Assembly (NCBI RefSeq): GCF_015350795.1
Contig: NZ_JADKSH010000001.1
Span: 558,461-622,460 of the forward strand
Direction of reading: 5' to 3'
DNA: 64,000 nucleotides
Origin: Microbacterium sp. VKM Ac-2870
GTDB lineage: Bacteria > Actinomycetota > Actinomycetes > Actinomycetales > Microbacteriaceae
Position 1 is the first letter of the stretch; every line of letters starts with the position of its first letter. The translations under genes were made by a program, and so were the position numbers. This document shows, one piece after another, positions 23,718 through 33,293 of the stretch. Below the pieces are notes generated by a model. The model did not search any database, was not told the origin of the DNA, and saw only the letters and a program-made list of their open reading frames with translations.

Positions 23718-25787
23718 TCAGGCGTGGCCCGCCCGCTCCATGGCACGCAACTCCTTCTTGAGATCCTGTACCTCGTCACGCAGCCGCCCGGCGAGCTCGA
23801 ACTTCAGTTCCGCCGCGGCCGCCAGCATCTGGTTCGAGAGGTCCTCGATCGTCGATTCCAGCTGCATCGCGCCCTCGGCGGCGATGCCTTCGCGACGCAG
23901 GCGTGGCGTCGGTGAGCCGCCGCGTCCGCTGCTGCCCTTGCGCGCGAGCATCGCCTTGGTGTCAGAGGCTTCGCGTGCGAGCACGTCCGTGATGTCGGCG
24001 ATCTTCTTGCGCAACGGCTGCGGGTCGATGCCGTGTGCGGTGTTATAGGCGATCTGCTTGTCGCGACGCCTCTCGGTCTCGTCGATCGCCGAGCGCATCG
24101 AATCGGTCATGTTGTCCGCGTACATGTGGACCTCGCCCGACACGTTGCGCGCGGCGCGACCGATCGTCTGGATGAGCGAGGTGCCGCTGCGAAGGAACCC
24201 CTCTTTATCGGCGTCGAGGATGGCGACCAGTGACACTTCGGGGAGGTCGAGACCTTCGCGCAGGAGGTTGATGCCGACGAGAACGTCGTAGATGCCTTGG
24301 CGCAGCTCAGTGAGCAGTTCGACGCGCCTCAACGTGTCGACATCGGAGTGCAGGTAGCGCACGCGCACACCGTGCTCGCTGAGGAAGTCAGTGAGCTCTT
24401 CCGCCATCTTCTTCGTGAGCGTGGTGACCAGCACGCGCTCATCGCGTTCGACGCGGATGCGGATCTCCTCCAGCAGATCGTCGATCTGACCCTTGGACGG
24501 TTTGACGACGATCTGGGGGTCGACGAGACCGGTCGGACGGATGATCTGCTCGACGATGCCGTCGGCGATGCCCATCTCGTAGCGCCCGGGTGTCGCCGAC
24601 AGGTAAACGGTCTGACCGATGCGGTTCTTGAACTCGTCGAAGCGAAGCGGACGGTTGTCCAGAGCACTCGGGAGGCGGAAACCGTGGTCGACGAGCGTGC
24701 GTTTGCGCGAAGCATCGCCCTCGTACATGGCCCCGATCTGCGGGACGGTGACGTGCGACTCGTCGATAACCATGAGGAAGTCGTCGGGGAAGAAGTCGAG
24801 GAGGGTGTGCGGGGGCTCACCCGGCGCGCGACCGTCCATGTGGCGCGAGTAGTTCTCGATGCCGGAGCAGAAGCCGAGCTGCTGCAGCATCTCAAGATCG
24901 AATGTCGTGCGCATGCGCAGTCGCTGCGCCTCGAGCAGCTTGCCCTGGCCCTCGAGTTCCTTCAGCCTCTCGGCGAGCTCGGCCTCGATCGTGCCAATGG
25001 CGCGGTGAACGGTGTCCGTACCGGCCACGTAGTGCGAGGCCGGGAAGATCGGGACGCTGTCGAGCTTCTGCACCACGTCGCCGGTGAGCGGGTGCAGCAT
25101 GTACAACGCTTCGATCTCATCACCGAACAGTTCGATACGGACGGCGTACTCCTCGTACACCGGAATGATCTCGATCGTGTCTCCGCGCACGCGGAAGTTG
25201 CCGCGCGAGAAATCGACGTCGTTGCGGTTGTACTGCATCGCGATGAACTTGCGGATCAGAGCGTCGCGGTCGTAACGCTCCCCCACCTGCAAAGCCACCA
25301 TCGCCCGCAAGTACTCCTCCGGCGCACCGAGGCCGTAAATGCACGACACCGTGCTGACCACCACGACGTCGCGCCGGCTGAGCAGTGCGTTCGTGGTGGA
25401 GTGGCGGAGCCGCTCGACTTCTGCGTTCACCGAAGAGTCCTTCTCGATGAACGTGTCCGTCTGCGGAACGTAAGCCTCGGGCTGGTAGTAGTCGTAGTAG
25501 CTCACGAAGTACTCGACCGAGTTGTTCGGCATGAGGTCGCGGAACTCGTTGGCGAGCTGCGCAGCGAGCGTCTTGTTGTGAGCGAGCACGAGCGTCGGGC
25601 GTTGCACCTGCTCGATCAGCCAGGCCGTCGTCGCCGACTTACCGGTTCCGGTCGCACCCAAAAGTACGACGTCGGTCTCACCGGCGTTGATCCGCGCGGC
25701 GAGATCGGCGATGGCCTGCGGCTGGTCGCCACTGGGCACGTACTCGCTGATGACCTCGAACGGCCGAACGGATCTCGTGGTCTGCAT
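23718..25787 (-). CDS. uvrB: UvrABC excinuclease subunit B
   Basis: The damage-verifying helicase of excision repair. It has 689 residues. Helicase motif I is [16 protein letters not shown] near residue 40, the beta-hairpin region has [13 protein letters not shown], motif VI is QTIGRAARN, and a C-terminal UVR domain (about residues 632-668) binds UvrA and UvrC. The ATG at 25787 has GGAGG only one base before it, too close for normal use, but TACGCT ends six bases before the ATG, so a leaderless mRNA explains the start better. Confidence 0.97.
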   Translation of the reverse strand: MQTTRSVRPFEVISEYVPSGDQPQAIADLAARINAGETDVVLLGATGTGKSATTAWLIEQVQRPTLVLAHNKTLAAQLANEFRDLMPNNSVEYFVSYYDYYQPEAYVPQTDTFIEKDSSVNAEVERLRHSTTNALLSRRDVVVVSTVSCIYGLGAPEEYLRAMVALQVGERYDRDALIRKFIAMQYNRNDVDFSRGNFRVRGDTIEIIPVYEEYAVRIELFGDEIEALYMLHPLTGDVVQKLDSVPIFPASHYVAGTDTVHRAIGTIEAELAERLKELEGQGKLLEAQRLRMRTTFDLEMLQQLGFCSGIENYSRHMDGRAPGEPPHTLLDFFPDDFLMVIDESHVTVPQIGAMYEGDASRKRTLVDHGFRLPSALDNRPLRFDEFKNRIGQTVYLSATPGRYEMGIADGIVEQIIRPTGLVDPQIVVKPSKGQIDDLLEEIRIRVERDERVLVTTLTKKMAEELTDFLSEHGVRVRYLHSDVDTLRRVELLTELRQGIYDVLVGINLLREGLDLPEVSLVAILDADKEGFLRSGTSLIQTIGRAARNVSGEVHMYADNMTDSMRSAIDETERRRDKQIAYNTAHGIDPQPLRKKIADITDVLAREASDTKAMLARKGSSGRGGSPTPRLRREGIAAEGAMQLESTIEDLSNQMLAAAAELKFELAGRLRDEVQDLKKELRAMERAGHA

Positions 25788-25793
25788 TCCTCC

Positions 25794-25799
25794 AGCGTA
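25794..25799 (-). promoter_or_regulatory. -10 box, leaderless uvrB
   Basis: TACGCT on the minus strand, then GGAGGA and the ATG. The six-base distance predicts transcription starting on the A of ATG. Confidence 0.6.
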
Positions 25800-25873
25800 G
25801 AGTCGGCTTCCGACATTCGGGCCTGCGTTCGCCGACGGCATCCCTCGGCACGACGCCCTGCCGGAAGCCCACG

Positions 25874-25879
25874 TACCCT
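25874..25879 (+). promoter_or_regulatory. -10 box, leaderless DUF4126 gene
   Basis: TACCCT on the plus strand ends six bases before the ATG at 25886. With the uvrB box it forms a back-to-back pair of leaderless promoters. Confidence 0.55.
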
Positions 25880-25885
25880 GGGCAC

Positions 25886-26491
25886 ATGGTGGAGTTCCTC
25901 GTCGGATCCGGCCTTGCAGCCGCCGCAGGCCTGAACGCGTGGATGCCGCTGTTCGTGCTGGGCCTGCTGGACCGCTTCCTGCCGGTCATCCAGCTGCCGA
26001 GCTCGTGGTCGTGGCTTTCCAGCGACGCCGCCCTGTGGATCACCGGCATCCTCCTGGTCGTCGAGATCGTCGCAGACAAGATCCCCGCCATCGATTCGGT
26101 CAACGATGTTCTGCAGACGGTCGTGCGCCCGGCATCCGGCGGCATTGTCTTCGGCGCGGGCGCGAGCGCAGAGGCGGTGCGCGTCGACGACCCTTCTTTG
26201 TTCTCGGGCGGAACGTGGGTGCCCATCGCGATCGGTGTCGTCATCGCCCTGGCGATCCACGCTCTGAAGGCGTCGGTGCGACCGGTCGCGAACGTCGCCA
26301 CCGCAGGTCTTGCGGCGCCGGTGCTCTCCGCGGGCGAGGACGTGTCGGCGTTCGTCCTCATCCTCGCCGCGATCTTCGTCCCGGCTCTCGCGGGGGTGCT
26401 GATCGTCGGACTCGTCTTCGCCGCGATCGTGCTCCTGCGTCGACGGCGCCGACGTGCATCGGCGGAACGCTCGACCGCGGCGACGCGCTAG
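25886..26491 (+). CDS. DUF4126 family membrane protein
   Basis: A 201-residue protein with about five membrane segments (near 5-28, 48-62, 85-97, 108-126, 146-190) and a basic C-terminal tail (RRRRRRAS). The N-terminal [17 protein letters not shown] and the [12 protein letters not shown] loop are the family hallmarks. Function unknown. Its TAG stop and the coaE stop share the palindrome CTAG at 26488-26491, so the two convergent genes overlap tail to tail. Confidence 0.88.
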   Translation: MVEFLVGSGLAAAAGLNAWMPLFVLGLLDRFLPVIQLPSSWSWLSSDAALWITGILLVVEIVADKIPAIDSVNDVLQTVVRPASGGIVFGAGASAEAVRVDDPSLFSGGTWVPIAIGVVIALAIHALKASVRPVANVATAGLAAPVLSAGEDVSAFVLILAAIFVPALAGVLIVGLVFAAIVLLRRRRRRASAERSTAATR

Positions 26492-27114
26492 ACGAGGCTT
26501 CGTTCGTCGCTGCCACCCGACGCGGTGAGCCGATCCCACAGGGCGTCCGCCTGGGCGACCGTGTCATCGATCGTTCCGGTGGTGTCGATGACGACGTCTG
26601 CGATCGCGAGACGGGCGTCGTCGTCGGCCTGTGCGGAGATGCGGGCCCGCGCATCGTCGGGCGTCATCCCGCGAAACGCCACGAGACGCTCTCCGCGAGT
26701 GGATGCCGGAGCGTGCGCGACCACGACCAGTTCCCACGGATCATCGGCGCGCGCCTCCACCAGAAGCGGCACGTCGTAGACGACGACGGCGTGCGGGTCG
26801 GTGGCGAACGCCTCCGCGAACTTCCGGGCGGACTCCTCCCTAACCGCGGGATGGACGATGGCGTTGAGCCGTCGGCGAGCCGCACTGTCGGAGAAGACGA
26901 TCGCGCCGAGGGTGGGCCGGTCCAGCGAGCCGTCGGCGGCGATGACGCCGGCGCCGAAGGAATCCGCGATGGCGTGCAGCACGGGGCTGCCCGGTTGCTG
27001 CACCTCACGGACGATCGCGTCCGCGTCGACCACGATTGCGCCCCGTTCCGCGAGGCGGCGCGCGATGGTGGACTTTCCCGATGCGATTCCGCCGGTGAGA
27101 GCGATCAAGGGCAT
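26488..27114 (-). CDS. coaE: Dephospho-CoA kinase
   Basis: Catalyses the last step of coenzyme A synthesis, phosphorylating the 3'-hydroxyl of dephospho-CoA. It has 208 residues. The P-loop GGIASGKSTIARRLAERGA is at residues 7-25, followed by VVDADAIVREV, and the PLLVEARADDPWELVVVV region is typical. Its ATG comes two bases after the stop of the degenerate GGDEF gene, so it is probably co-transcribed with the kinase pair upstream. It lacks the C-terminal GrpB-like extension seen in some actinobacterial CoaE proteins. Confidence 0.94.
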   Translation of the reverse strand: MPLIALTGGIASGKSTIARRLAERGAIVVDADAIVREVQQPGSPVLHAIADSFGAGVIAADGSLDRPTLGAIVFSDSAARRRLNAIVHPAVREESARKFAEAFATDPHAVVVYDVPLLVEARADDPWELVVVAHAPASTRGERLVAFRGMTPDDARARISAQADDDARLAIADVVIDTTGTIDDTVAQADALWDRLTASGGSDERSLV

Positions 27115-27116
27115 GA

Positions 27117-28313
27117 CTACGAGGATGCCACGTCTGACGAGGACGACGTCGGCGGGCCCGCGACGATCACCGAGGCTTCGGCGATCCGGGCGGCACGCAA
27201 CGCCGACTCGCGCGCGGCGCTGAGGAGAACATCGGGGTCGTGTCCCACGATCTGCGTGAGCGCGGCGCCGACGCCAACCGAGGGAAGGCGCCCGTGATCG
27301 GTCGTTGTGAGCTCGTCGATCACGCCGCGAAACAGCGCCCCACCGATGCGGCGCGTGTCGGCGGTGGATTCGGCGAAGGTGCAGATGGCGAGCTGGCCGT
27401 CGCCATCCTCGCCGACGAGGGCCGCTGCCGGAGCATAGACGCGCACCGCGTGGCGACAGGTGGCGGAGATCGCGTCGACGACGTCACCGCCGAACGCGTC
27501 GCCGATCTCGTCCAGGCCGTCGGCGCGCAGCACGATCACCGCGATCCCCTCGTGCCGCCACGAGGCGCGCTCGGAGATGTCGGCAAGAGCACCTGCGAAT
27601 GTGCGAGAGAGCATGACGCCGTCCGCCGCGACGCCGTTGGAGGTGAGCCACTCGTACCGCTGCACACTCGTGCGGTGCGATCGCAGCACCGAGGTGACCA
27701 TGGCGGCCACCATCGTCAGGATCACCGTGACGATGCTCGCGCTGACCGATCCCAGCCAGGTCGAGAAGAGTGCACTCTCGGGGCCCAAGGCGAGGAACAC
27801 CACAAGCCGCAGCGCGTAGAACGCGGCGGCCACGGCAAGGACCAAAGACAGCGTCCAGGCGCTGGGCAGTCGGCGCATCGGAGTTCGCAACGATTCCGCC
27901 GCACCCGACGCGAACAACACCACGAGCGACGCGGCCATCACACTCCACCCACCCCAGCTTCCCCGCACGGGATACTCGATGAGGGCGACGACGAAGGCTG
28001 CGAGGGCCAGCAGCCCCACGACGATCGCCGCGGTCGTCAGCGCACGGTCGTTGAACAACCGGCATCCGAGAAGCATGAAACCCGCCACGCAGACGAACAG
28101 CGTGTTGCCCACCGCCACGGTCACGGCCCCTCCCACACCCGCCGACCACGCCATATAGGCGAAGGTGGTGGCGAGGCCGCAGAAGAATGCCACGGCCCAG
28201 AGCCGGCCCGGTCCCGTGTCTCGGCGGAGGAGAGTGTCGAGGATGAAGGTGACGCTTGCGACCGACGCGACGATCGCCGTCATGACGGTGACGCTGAACA
28301 GATCGAGAGTCAT
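27117..28313 (-). CDS. Membrane protein with degenerate GGDEF domain
   Basis: A 398-residue protein with six or seven hydrophobic segments in residues 5-210 and a cytoplasmic domain from about 235. That domain has the layout of a diguanylate cyclase (VIVLRADGLDEIGDAFGGDVVDAI, later LPSVGVGAALT like the SIGVA end motif), but the catalytic GGDEF is replaced by GEDGDGQLAI near residue 301. It is therefore probably inactive as a cyclase and may bind a ligand or signal by contact. Its ATG overlaps the stop of the sensor kinase by four bases, which suggests they work together. Confidence 0.75.
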   Translation of the reverse strand: MTLDLFSVTVMTAIVASVASVTFILDTLLRRDTGPGRLWAVAFFCGLATTFAYMAWSAGVGGAVTVAVGNTLFVCVAGFMLLGCRLFNDRALTTAAIVVGLLALAAFVVALIEYPVRGSWGGWSVMAASLVVLFASGAAESLRTPMRRLPSAWTLSLVLAVAAAFYALRLVVFLALGPESALFSTWLGSVSASIVTVILTMVAAMVTSVLRSHRTSVQRYEWLTSNGVAADGVMLSRTFAGALADISERASWRHEGIAVIVLRADGLDEIGDAFGGDVVDAISATCRHAVRVYAPAAALVGEDGDGQLAICTFAESTADTRRIGGALFRGVIDELTTTDHGRLPSVGVGAALTQIVGHDPDVLLSAARESALRAARIAEASVIVAGPPTSSSSDVASS

Positions 28314-29989
28314 CGAGCGGAATCCTCGTCCGACGAGTCTGCTGCGCCGCGGGCGATGGCAAGATCACGCTCGTACACGTCGCTCGTGGCGGGGAGCACC
28401 ACCGTGAAGACGGTTCCCTCTCCGGCGACCGAATCGACCGAGATGGTTCCGCCGTGCGCCGTGACGATATCGCGGGTGATCGACAAGCCGAGCCCATTGC
28501 CGGGCACGAGCGGCGTCGCACGGAAGAACCGGTCGAACACCCGCGCAGTGGATTCGGGGGTCATGCCGATGCCGGTGTCGGCGATGCGGACCACCGTGTG
28601 GATGCCGTCCGTGGCGGTGGATGCAGTGACGGTGCCCCCGTCCCGGTTGAACTTGATCGCGTTCGCGAGCAGATTGTCGACGACCTGGCGGATGCGCGAC
28701 GGGTCGGCGTACGCCTGCGCCCATCCTGAACGATCCACGCGGACCGTCACGAACCGGTCTGCGGCCACCGGCTCGAGGGCGGCGACGGCCGATCTCAGCA
28801 CCTCGACCATGTCGAGCGTCTGAGGACGCGGCCGCGTGTCGATCGACGACCCCGAGCGCGACGACGCCGACAAGATGTCCGTCACGATGCTGAGCAGACG
28901 TTCACTGTTGCGGTGTGCCGTGTCGATCTGGCGGCGTGCGATATCCGTGAGGGTGCCCCCGTCGAGCACGAGCTCCAGGTAACCGAGGATCGAGGTCAAC
29001 GGCGTGCGCAGCTCGTGCGAGATCGACGCGACGAGGTCGTCGCGCACGCGTTGCGCCTCGTGCTCGACGGTGACGTCGCGAGCGATGAGCACGGCACCTG
29101 CCGGCGTGCCGTTGTGATCGTTCAGGTGACGACCGGTGAAAGCGATGGCCCGTCGGCTGCCGTCGGGCACGGCGAACCACAACACGACCTCCTCGAACGA
29201 TTCGCGTCGCTGCAGGCGGAGAAGGGGATGCTGCGAGGGATCGAGCGGCGACAGATCCTCGTCGGTCACCTCGGCGGTGTCGGAGCCGGTCGAGAGGAAC
29301 CCGGGGATGTGTCCGAAGCGCACCTGCGCGTCGTTCTCGAGCACGACCTCGCCGGCCTCGCTGAGACGGATCACGCCGAAGTCGACCGTGTCGAGCACCT
29401 CGCTCACGACCTGCTCCTGGCGGAGCGCCTCGCGGTGGGCAGCGGAAGCGCGCACGGCCTGTCGGTCCAGAAGGCGGCGCTGGGCACGATGTCGCCGCGC
29501 GGAGGAATAGCTGGCAGCGCTGACCGCCACGATGATCGCAGGAAGAAGCACGACGGCGTAGATTCCGTGCGCCGAGCCGTTCGCGAGAATCACCCAGTAC
29601 ACCGCGGGGATGCCCACGGCCGCCAACGCGAAGCCGACCCTCCCGAGGGTGGGCAGCCACATCGCGGGGAACACCCACAACAGCGCGAAGCCTCCGCCCG
29701 GATCCGAGACGCGCAGCACGGCGATCGCGGCGACGTCGATCATCGGGATGAGCGCGACCCAGAAGGGGGGCACGCGCGACCATGGGAAGGCGAGGGCGGC
29801 GATACCGCCAGCGACGACGAGCAGCAGCGCGATGCCGAACTGTCCGGCGTCGGCAAGCGAGTCCGTCGCCAAGCCCAGGACGAACAGGACGCCCACGACG
29901 GCACAGAGTACGAGTTGATTGTTCGCCGCCGCGCGGTCGTGCAGTTCTCCGCTGATGCGACCATCGGCGGAGCGAAGAGGGGGCTCCAT
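28310..29989 (-). CDS. PAS-containing membrane sensor histidine kinase
   Basis: A 559-residue kinase. Five to six membrane segments lie at about 25-165, then a coiled linker, a PAS-like domain (about 195-310), the dimerisation helix with His325 in ASISHELRTPLTS, and the ATPase domain with NLLANAIKFN (N box), ADTGIGM (G1) and GNGLGLSIT (G2). All catalytic residues are present. No response regulator gene is next to it; the partner gene downstream encodes a degenerate GGDEF protein. The start is leaderless (TAACGT box). Confidence 0.9.
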   Translation of the reverse strand: MEPPLRSADGRISGELHDRAAANNQLVLCAVVGVLFVLGLATDSLADAGQFGIALLLVVAGGIAALAFPWSRVPPFWVALIPMIDVAAIAVLRVSDPGGGFALLWVFPAMWLPTLGRVGFALAAVGIPAVYWVILANGSAHGIYAVVLLPAIIVAVSAASYSSARRHRAQRRLLDRQAVRASAAHREALRQEQVVSEVLDTVDFGVIRLSEAGEVVLENDAQVRFGHIPGFLSTGSDTAEVTDEDLSPLDPSQHPLLRLQRRESFEEVVLWFAVPDGSRRAIAFTGRHLNDHNGTPAGAVLIARDVTVEHEAQRVRDDLVASISHELRTPLTSILGYLELVLDGGTLTDIARRQIDTAHRNSERLLSIVTDILSASSRSGSSIDTRPRPQTLDMVEVLRSAVAALEPVAADRFVTVRVDRSGWAQAYADPSRIRQVVDNLLANAIKFNRDGGTVTASTATDGIHTVVRIADTGIGMTPESTARVFDRFFRATPLVPGNGLGLSITRDIVTAHGGTISVDSVAGEGTVFTVVLPATSDVYERDLAIARGAADSSDEDSAR

Positions 29990-29995
29990 GGGATG

Positions 29996-30001
29996 ACGTT
30001 A
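29996..30001 (-). promoter_or_regulatory. -10 box, leaderless histidine kinase gene
   Basis: TAACGT on the minus strand ends six bases before the ATG at 29989, downstream of the rpsA terminator. Confidence 0.5.
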
Positions 30002-30037
30002 CAGCCGCGTGAAGCACTCAGGACGAAGACAACGGCG

Positions 30038-30078
30038 ACAGGGCCGCCGCCCGGAGAAATCCGGGGCGACGGCCCTGT
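30038..30078 (-). terminator. rpsA terminator hairpin
   Basis: Arms ACAGGGCCGCCGCCCGG and CCGGGGCGACGGCCCTGT pair almost fully around a short AGAAAT loop, 15 bases after the rpsA stop. The T-tract is weak, as usual here. Confidence 0.8.
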
Positions 30079-30093
30079 TCACGATGTTGCTTC

Positions 30094-31545
30094 TCAGCGA
30101 CCCGACAGCTTCTCGCGAAGAGCCGCGAGAGCCTCGTCGTCGGCGAGCGTTCCGCCGCCGTTCGAGGTGTCGGAGGAGAACGACGACGAACCGGTCTCGG
30201 TCGGTGCAGCGGCCTCAGCTTCGAGCGTCTTGGCGACGGCGAGCTTGTGCGCCTCCCAGCGAGCCTGGGCAGCGGCGTACTCCTGCTCCCACTTCTCGCG
30301 CTGAGCGTCGAAGCCCTCGAGCCAGGCACCCGACTCGGGGTCGAAGCCCTCGGGGTACTTGTACTCGCCGTTCTCGTCGTACTCGGTGGCCATACCGTAC
30401 AGCGCCGGGTCGAACTCGGTGCCGTTGGGGTCGACCGACTCATTGGCCTGCTTGAGCGACAGCGAGATGCGGCGACGCTCGAGGTCGATGTCGATGATCT
30501 TCACGAAGACCTCTTCACCGACAGACACGACCTGCTCCGCGAGTTCGACGTGCTTGCCGGAGAGCTCCGAGATGTGCACGAGGCCCTCGATGCCGTCCGC
30601 GACGCGCACGAATGCACCGAACGGAACGAGCTTGGTGACCTTGCCCGGCGCGACCTGACCGATCGCGTGGGTGCGGGCGAACACCTGCCACGGGTCTTCC
30701 TGCGTCGCCTTCAGCGACAGGGAGACCCGCTCGCGGTCGAGGTCGACCTCGAGGATCTCGACGGTGACTTCCTGGCCCACCTCGACGACCTCGGAGGCGT
30801 GCTCGATGTGCTTCCAGGACAGCTCGGAGACGTGCACGAGGCCGTCCACGCCGCCCAGGTCGACGAACGCACCGAAGTTGACGATCGAGGACACGACGCC
30901 CTTGCGAACCTGACCCTTGTGCAGGTTGTTGAGGAACGTGGTGCGCGACTCGGACTGCGTCTGCTCCAGCAGGGCGCGGCGCGAGAGCACGACGTTGTTG
31001 CGGTTCTTGTCAAGCTCGAGGATCTTGGCCTCGATCTCCTGACCCAGGTAGGGGGTGAGGTCGCGGACACGGCGCAGCTCGATGAGCGATGCGGGCAGGA
31101 AGCCACGCAAGCCGATGTCGACGATGAGGCCACCCTTGACGACCTCGATCACGGAGCCGGTGACGACACCGTCGTTCTCCTTGATCTTCTCGACGTCGCC
31201 CCACGCACGCTCGTACTGTGCGCGCTTCTTGGAGAGGATCAGGCGGCCTTCCTTGTCCTCCTTCTGGAGAACGAGGGCTTCGACCTCGTCGCCGACCTTG
31301 ACGACCTCGTTGGGGTCGACGTCGTGCTTGATGGAAAGCTCGCGCGAGGGAATGACGCCCTCGGTCTTGTACCCGACGTCGAGGAGCACCTCGTCGCGGT
31401 CGATCTTCACCACGGTGCCTTCGATGAGGTCGCCGTCGTTGAAGAACTTCAGGGTCTTCTCGACCGCGGCCAGGAAGTCCTCAGCAGATCCGATGTCGTT
31501 GATGGCGACCTGCTTGGTGGCCGGGGCGGTCGTTGCGGTAGTCAT
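30094..31545 (-). CDS. rpsA: 30S ribosomal protein S1
   Basis: A 483-residue RNA-binding ribosomal protein with four S1 domains (about 36-105, 122-190, 207-276, 293-363), each showing the typical pattern such as IVNFGAFVDLGGVDGLVHVSEL. The C-terminus is charged and Ser/Gly-rich without further S1 repeats, as in other actinobacteria. I chose ATG 31545 (MTTATTAPATKQ), with AAGGAC 12 bases before it. Between rpsA and coaE, often neighbours in actinobacteria, lies the kinase/GGDEF pair. Confidence 0.97.
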   Translation of the reverse strand: MTTATTAPATKQVAINDIGSAEDFLAAVEKTLKFFNDGDLIEGTVVKIDRDEVLLDVGYKTEGVIPSRELSIKHDVDPNEVVKVGDEVEALVLQKEDKEGRLILSKKRAQYERAWGDVEKIKENDGVVTGSVIEVVKGGLIVDIGLRGFLPASLIELRRVRDLTPYLGQEIEAKILELDKNRNNVVLSRRALLEQTQSESRTTFLNNLHKGQVRKGVVSSIVNFGAFVDLGGVDGLVHVSELSWKHIEHASEVVEVGQEVTVEILEVDLDRERVSLSLKATQEDPWQVFARTHAIGQVAPGKVTKLVPFGAFVRVADGIEGLVHISELSGKHVELAEQVVSVGEEVFVKIIDIDLERRRISLSLKQANESVDPNGTEFDPALYGMATEYDENGEYKYPEGFDPESGAWLEGFDAQREKWEQEYAAAQARWEAHKLAVAKTLEAEAAAPTETGSSSFSSDTSNGGGTLADDEALAALREKLSGR

Positions 31546-31750
31546 GTAGTGGGTTGTCCTTGTTGGGTTGGGTGTCGGGCTCTGGCGCGGATGGTCGTGG
31601 TGCGGCACCCGTTCGAAGACGAACGGATATCGCCGCCAGAGCGGTCGGTCAGGGATTGCGTGTCATGATTGCGCGGCGCAGCGCCACACGAATGACACTC
31701 CAGAGTATCAGAATCGCCGGATCACCGCGGTGCGCGAGCGACGCCCGACA
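31546..31750 (-). promoter_or_regulatory. rpsA upstream region
   Basis: The 205 bases between the transporter stop and rpsA hold a perfect 7-bp hairpin (CCGTTCG-AAGA-CGAACGG, 31609-31626) and a TACTCT hexamer near 31700 that could be a -10 for rpsA. The arms are in the opposite order to a LexA box. No RNA gene is recognised. Confidence 0.35.
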
Positions 31751-32788
31751 TCATCCTCGCAGCGGGTCCGCGGGGTCGGTCGGATCGAGCGCCGGCGCCC
31801 CGGGTCGCGAAAGGGTCAGCACCGCCCAGGCGACGCGCGGACTCTGCGCGAGACGATCCTCGATGGCGTTGAGCTGCTCGGCGACCATATGTTCGGGGAT
31901 GTCTCCCACGAGATCGACCGCGGCGACGACGAACACACGACCGGGTCCCACATATTCGATGTGCAAGTAGGTGATCTGAGCGATCTCGGACTGCGCGAGC
32001 AGCTTCTGCAGCGCAGCGGCTCGCACCATCGGTTCCACCGCCACGCCGACGAGGAAGCGCCGGTTCTGGCGGATCAGCACCACCGCGACCACCGCGAGGA
32101 GCACGCCTACCAGGATCGAGCCGACGGCATCCGGCACGGCGGAGCCCGTGAGTTGGTGCAGCAGGATCCCGGCGAAGGCGATGGTGAGACCGATCAGCGC
32201 GGCCGCATCTTCGAAGAAGACGGCGCGCAGGGTGGGGTCGGATGTGCCCATTACATAGTCGAGGACATCCCGGGAGCTCTCCCTTGCGTGTCGGCGAGAC
32301 TGGCGGAGCGCTTGCAGGAAGGACACTCCCTCGAGCACGAACGCGACGCCGAGTACGGTGTACGACACCCAGAACATTCCGGCCGGCTCGGGCGAGAACA
32401 GCTCTTGCACGCCGTGCATGATCGACACGCCCGCGCCGACGGCGAACAGGCCGAACGCCGCGAACAAAGACCAGACATAGGCCTCGCGGCCGTATCCGGT
32501 GGGATGCCGCGCGTCGCGCGGCCGCACCGAACGCCGCGCTGCGACGTAGAGGAGAACCTCGTTGCCGGCGTCGGCCCACGAGTGCGCCGCCTCCGCCAGC
32601 ATGCTCGCGGCGCCGGTGAGCATCGCGGCGACCGTCTTCGCGATCGCGATGAGCACGTTCGCTCCGAGCGCGATGAGCACCGTGGTCAGCGATTCGCTCT
32701 TGCCTGCCGGCTCGTCGACGCCCAACGCCTGAGCAGGCCCCGGTGCGGCGGTGAGCGCTCGGGGCGGGCGCGACGGAGTCATACTCAC
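31751..32788 (-). CDS. Cation diffusion facilitator transporter
   Basis: A 345-residue exporter of divalent metals such as zinc, driven by proton exchange. Six membrane segments start near residue 35. The first metal site is visible as AEAAHSWADAGNE (HSxxD) and a second conserved patch is GLTIAFAGILLHQ. The HPTGYGREAYVWSLFAA segment puts it in the subgroup related to eukaryotic ZnT9. The start is GTG 32788, overlapping the ychJ-type gene's stop (GTGA), or ATG 32782 two codons later. Metal specificity cannot be read from the sequence. Confidence 0.9.
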   Translation of the reverse strand: MSMTPSRPPRALTAAPGPAQALGVDEPAGKSESLTTVLIALGANVLIAIAKTVAAMLTGAASMLAEAAHSWADAGNEVLLYVAARRSVRPRDARHPTGYGREAYVWSLFAAFGLFAVGAGVSIMHGVQELFSPEPAGMFWVSYTVLGVAFVLEGVSFLQALRQSRRHARESSRDVLDYVMGTSDPTLRAVFFEDAAALIGLTIAFAGILLHQLTGSAVPDAVGSILVGVLLAVVAVVLIRQNRRFLVGVAVEPMVRAAALQKLLAQSEIAQITYLHIEYVGPGRVFVVAAVDLVGDIPEHMVAEQLNAIEDRLAQSPRVAWAVLTLSRPGAPALDPTDPADPLRG

Positions 32789-33225
32789 ACGCTACGCCGG
32801 TGGACCGCCCCGTCGAGGTAGACCCAGCGCCCGTCAACGCGTCGGAACCGGCTGATCTCGGCGAGCACTCCCCGTTGCCCGGTGACCGAGTCGCGCCATG
32901 ACGCACGGAAGCTCACGGTTCCGCGGGTGTCGTCGATCGATCCGCCCTCTACGGCGTTGATGTCGAGGCCTTCCCACGCGAGACCGTTGTCGGCGTCGAG
33001 ACGTGCGGGGCGGGTCGCCGGATGCCAGGACACCTGTAGATGAGCGAGATCGCCGAGGGCGAAGGCCGCGTAGCGAGATCTCATCAGTGCTTCGGCCGTC
33101 GGCGCCGGGATTCCATCGAGTACCGGTCCGCAGCACTGCGAGAAGGGCACCCCACTGCCGCAGACGCACGCCGAGTTCGGCGCGGGACGTCGTCCTCGCG
33201 CCGCCGAAACCTGCCCGAACGACAT
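32785..33225 (-). CDS. YchJ (UPF0225) family SEC-C motif protein
   Basis: A 146-residue protein with an N-terminal SEC-C zinc motif (CVCGSGVPFSQCC, about residues 20-32) and the family segment ALMRSRYAAFALGD, then an NTF2-like domain ending in DGRWVYLDG. Function is unknown. The ATG is directly preceded by GGAGG with no spacer, while TAGAGT ends six bases before it, so the mRNA is probably leaderless. The transporter gene overlaps its stop and is likely co-transcribed. Confidence 0.9.
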   Translation of the reverse strand: MSFGQVSAARGRRPAPNSACVCGSGVPFSQCCGPVLDGIPAPTAEALMRSRYAAFALGDLAHLQVSWHPATRPARLDADNGLAWEGLDINAVEGGSIDDTRGTVSFRASWRDSVTGQRGVLAEISRFRRVDGRWVYLDGAVHRRSV

Positions 33226-33231
33226 CCTCCG

Positions 33232-33237
33232 ACTCTA
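33232..33237 (-). promoter_or_regulatory. -10 box, leaderless YchJ-type gene
   Basis: TAGAGT on the minus strand ends six bases before the ATG at 33225. Confidence 0.5.
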
Positions 33238-33281
33238 CGACGCAGCTGTGGATAACCCCTGTCGGGTTCGACACTCCTGAC

Positions 33282-33287
33282 TACCGT
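33282..33287 (+). promoter_or_regulatory. -10 box, leaderless lipoprotein gene
   Basis: TACCGT on the plus strand ends six bases before the ATG at 33294. Confidence 0.5.
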
Positions 33288-33293
33288 GGGGGC

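Noticed and set aside
21229-25885. LexA/SOS box upstream of uvrA or uvrB
   Set aside because: I looked for CGAAC-N4-GTTCG near both genes and found no full match, so SOS control is not claimed.
31609-31626. CCGTTCG-AAGA-CGAACGG upstream of rpsA as a LexA site
   Set aside because: The arms are in the reverse order of the actinobacterial LexA box; I treat it only as a short hairpin.
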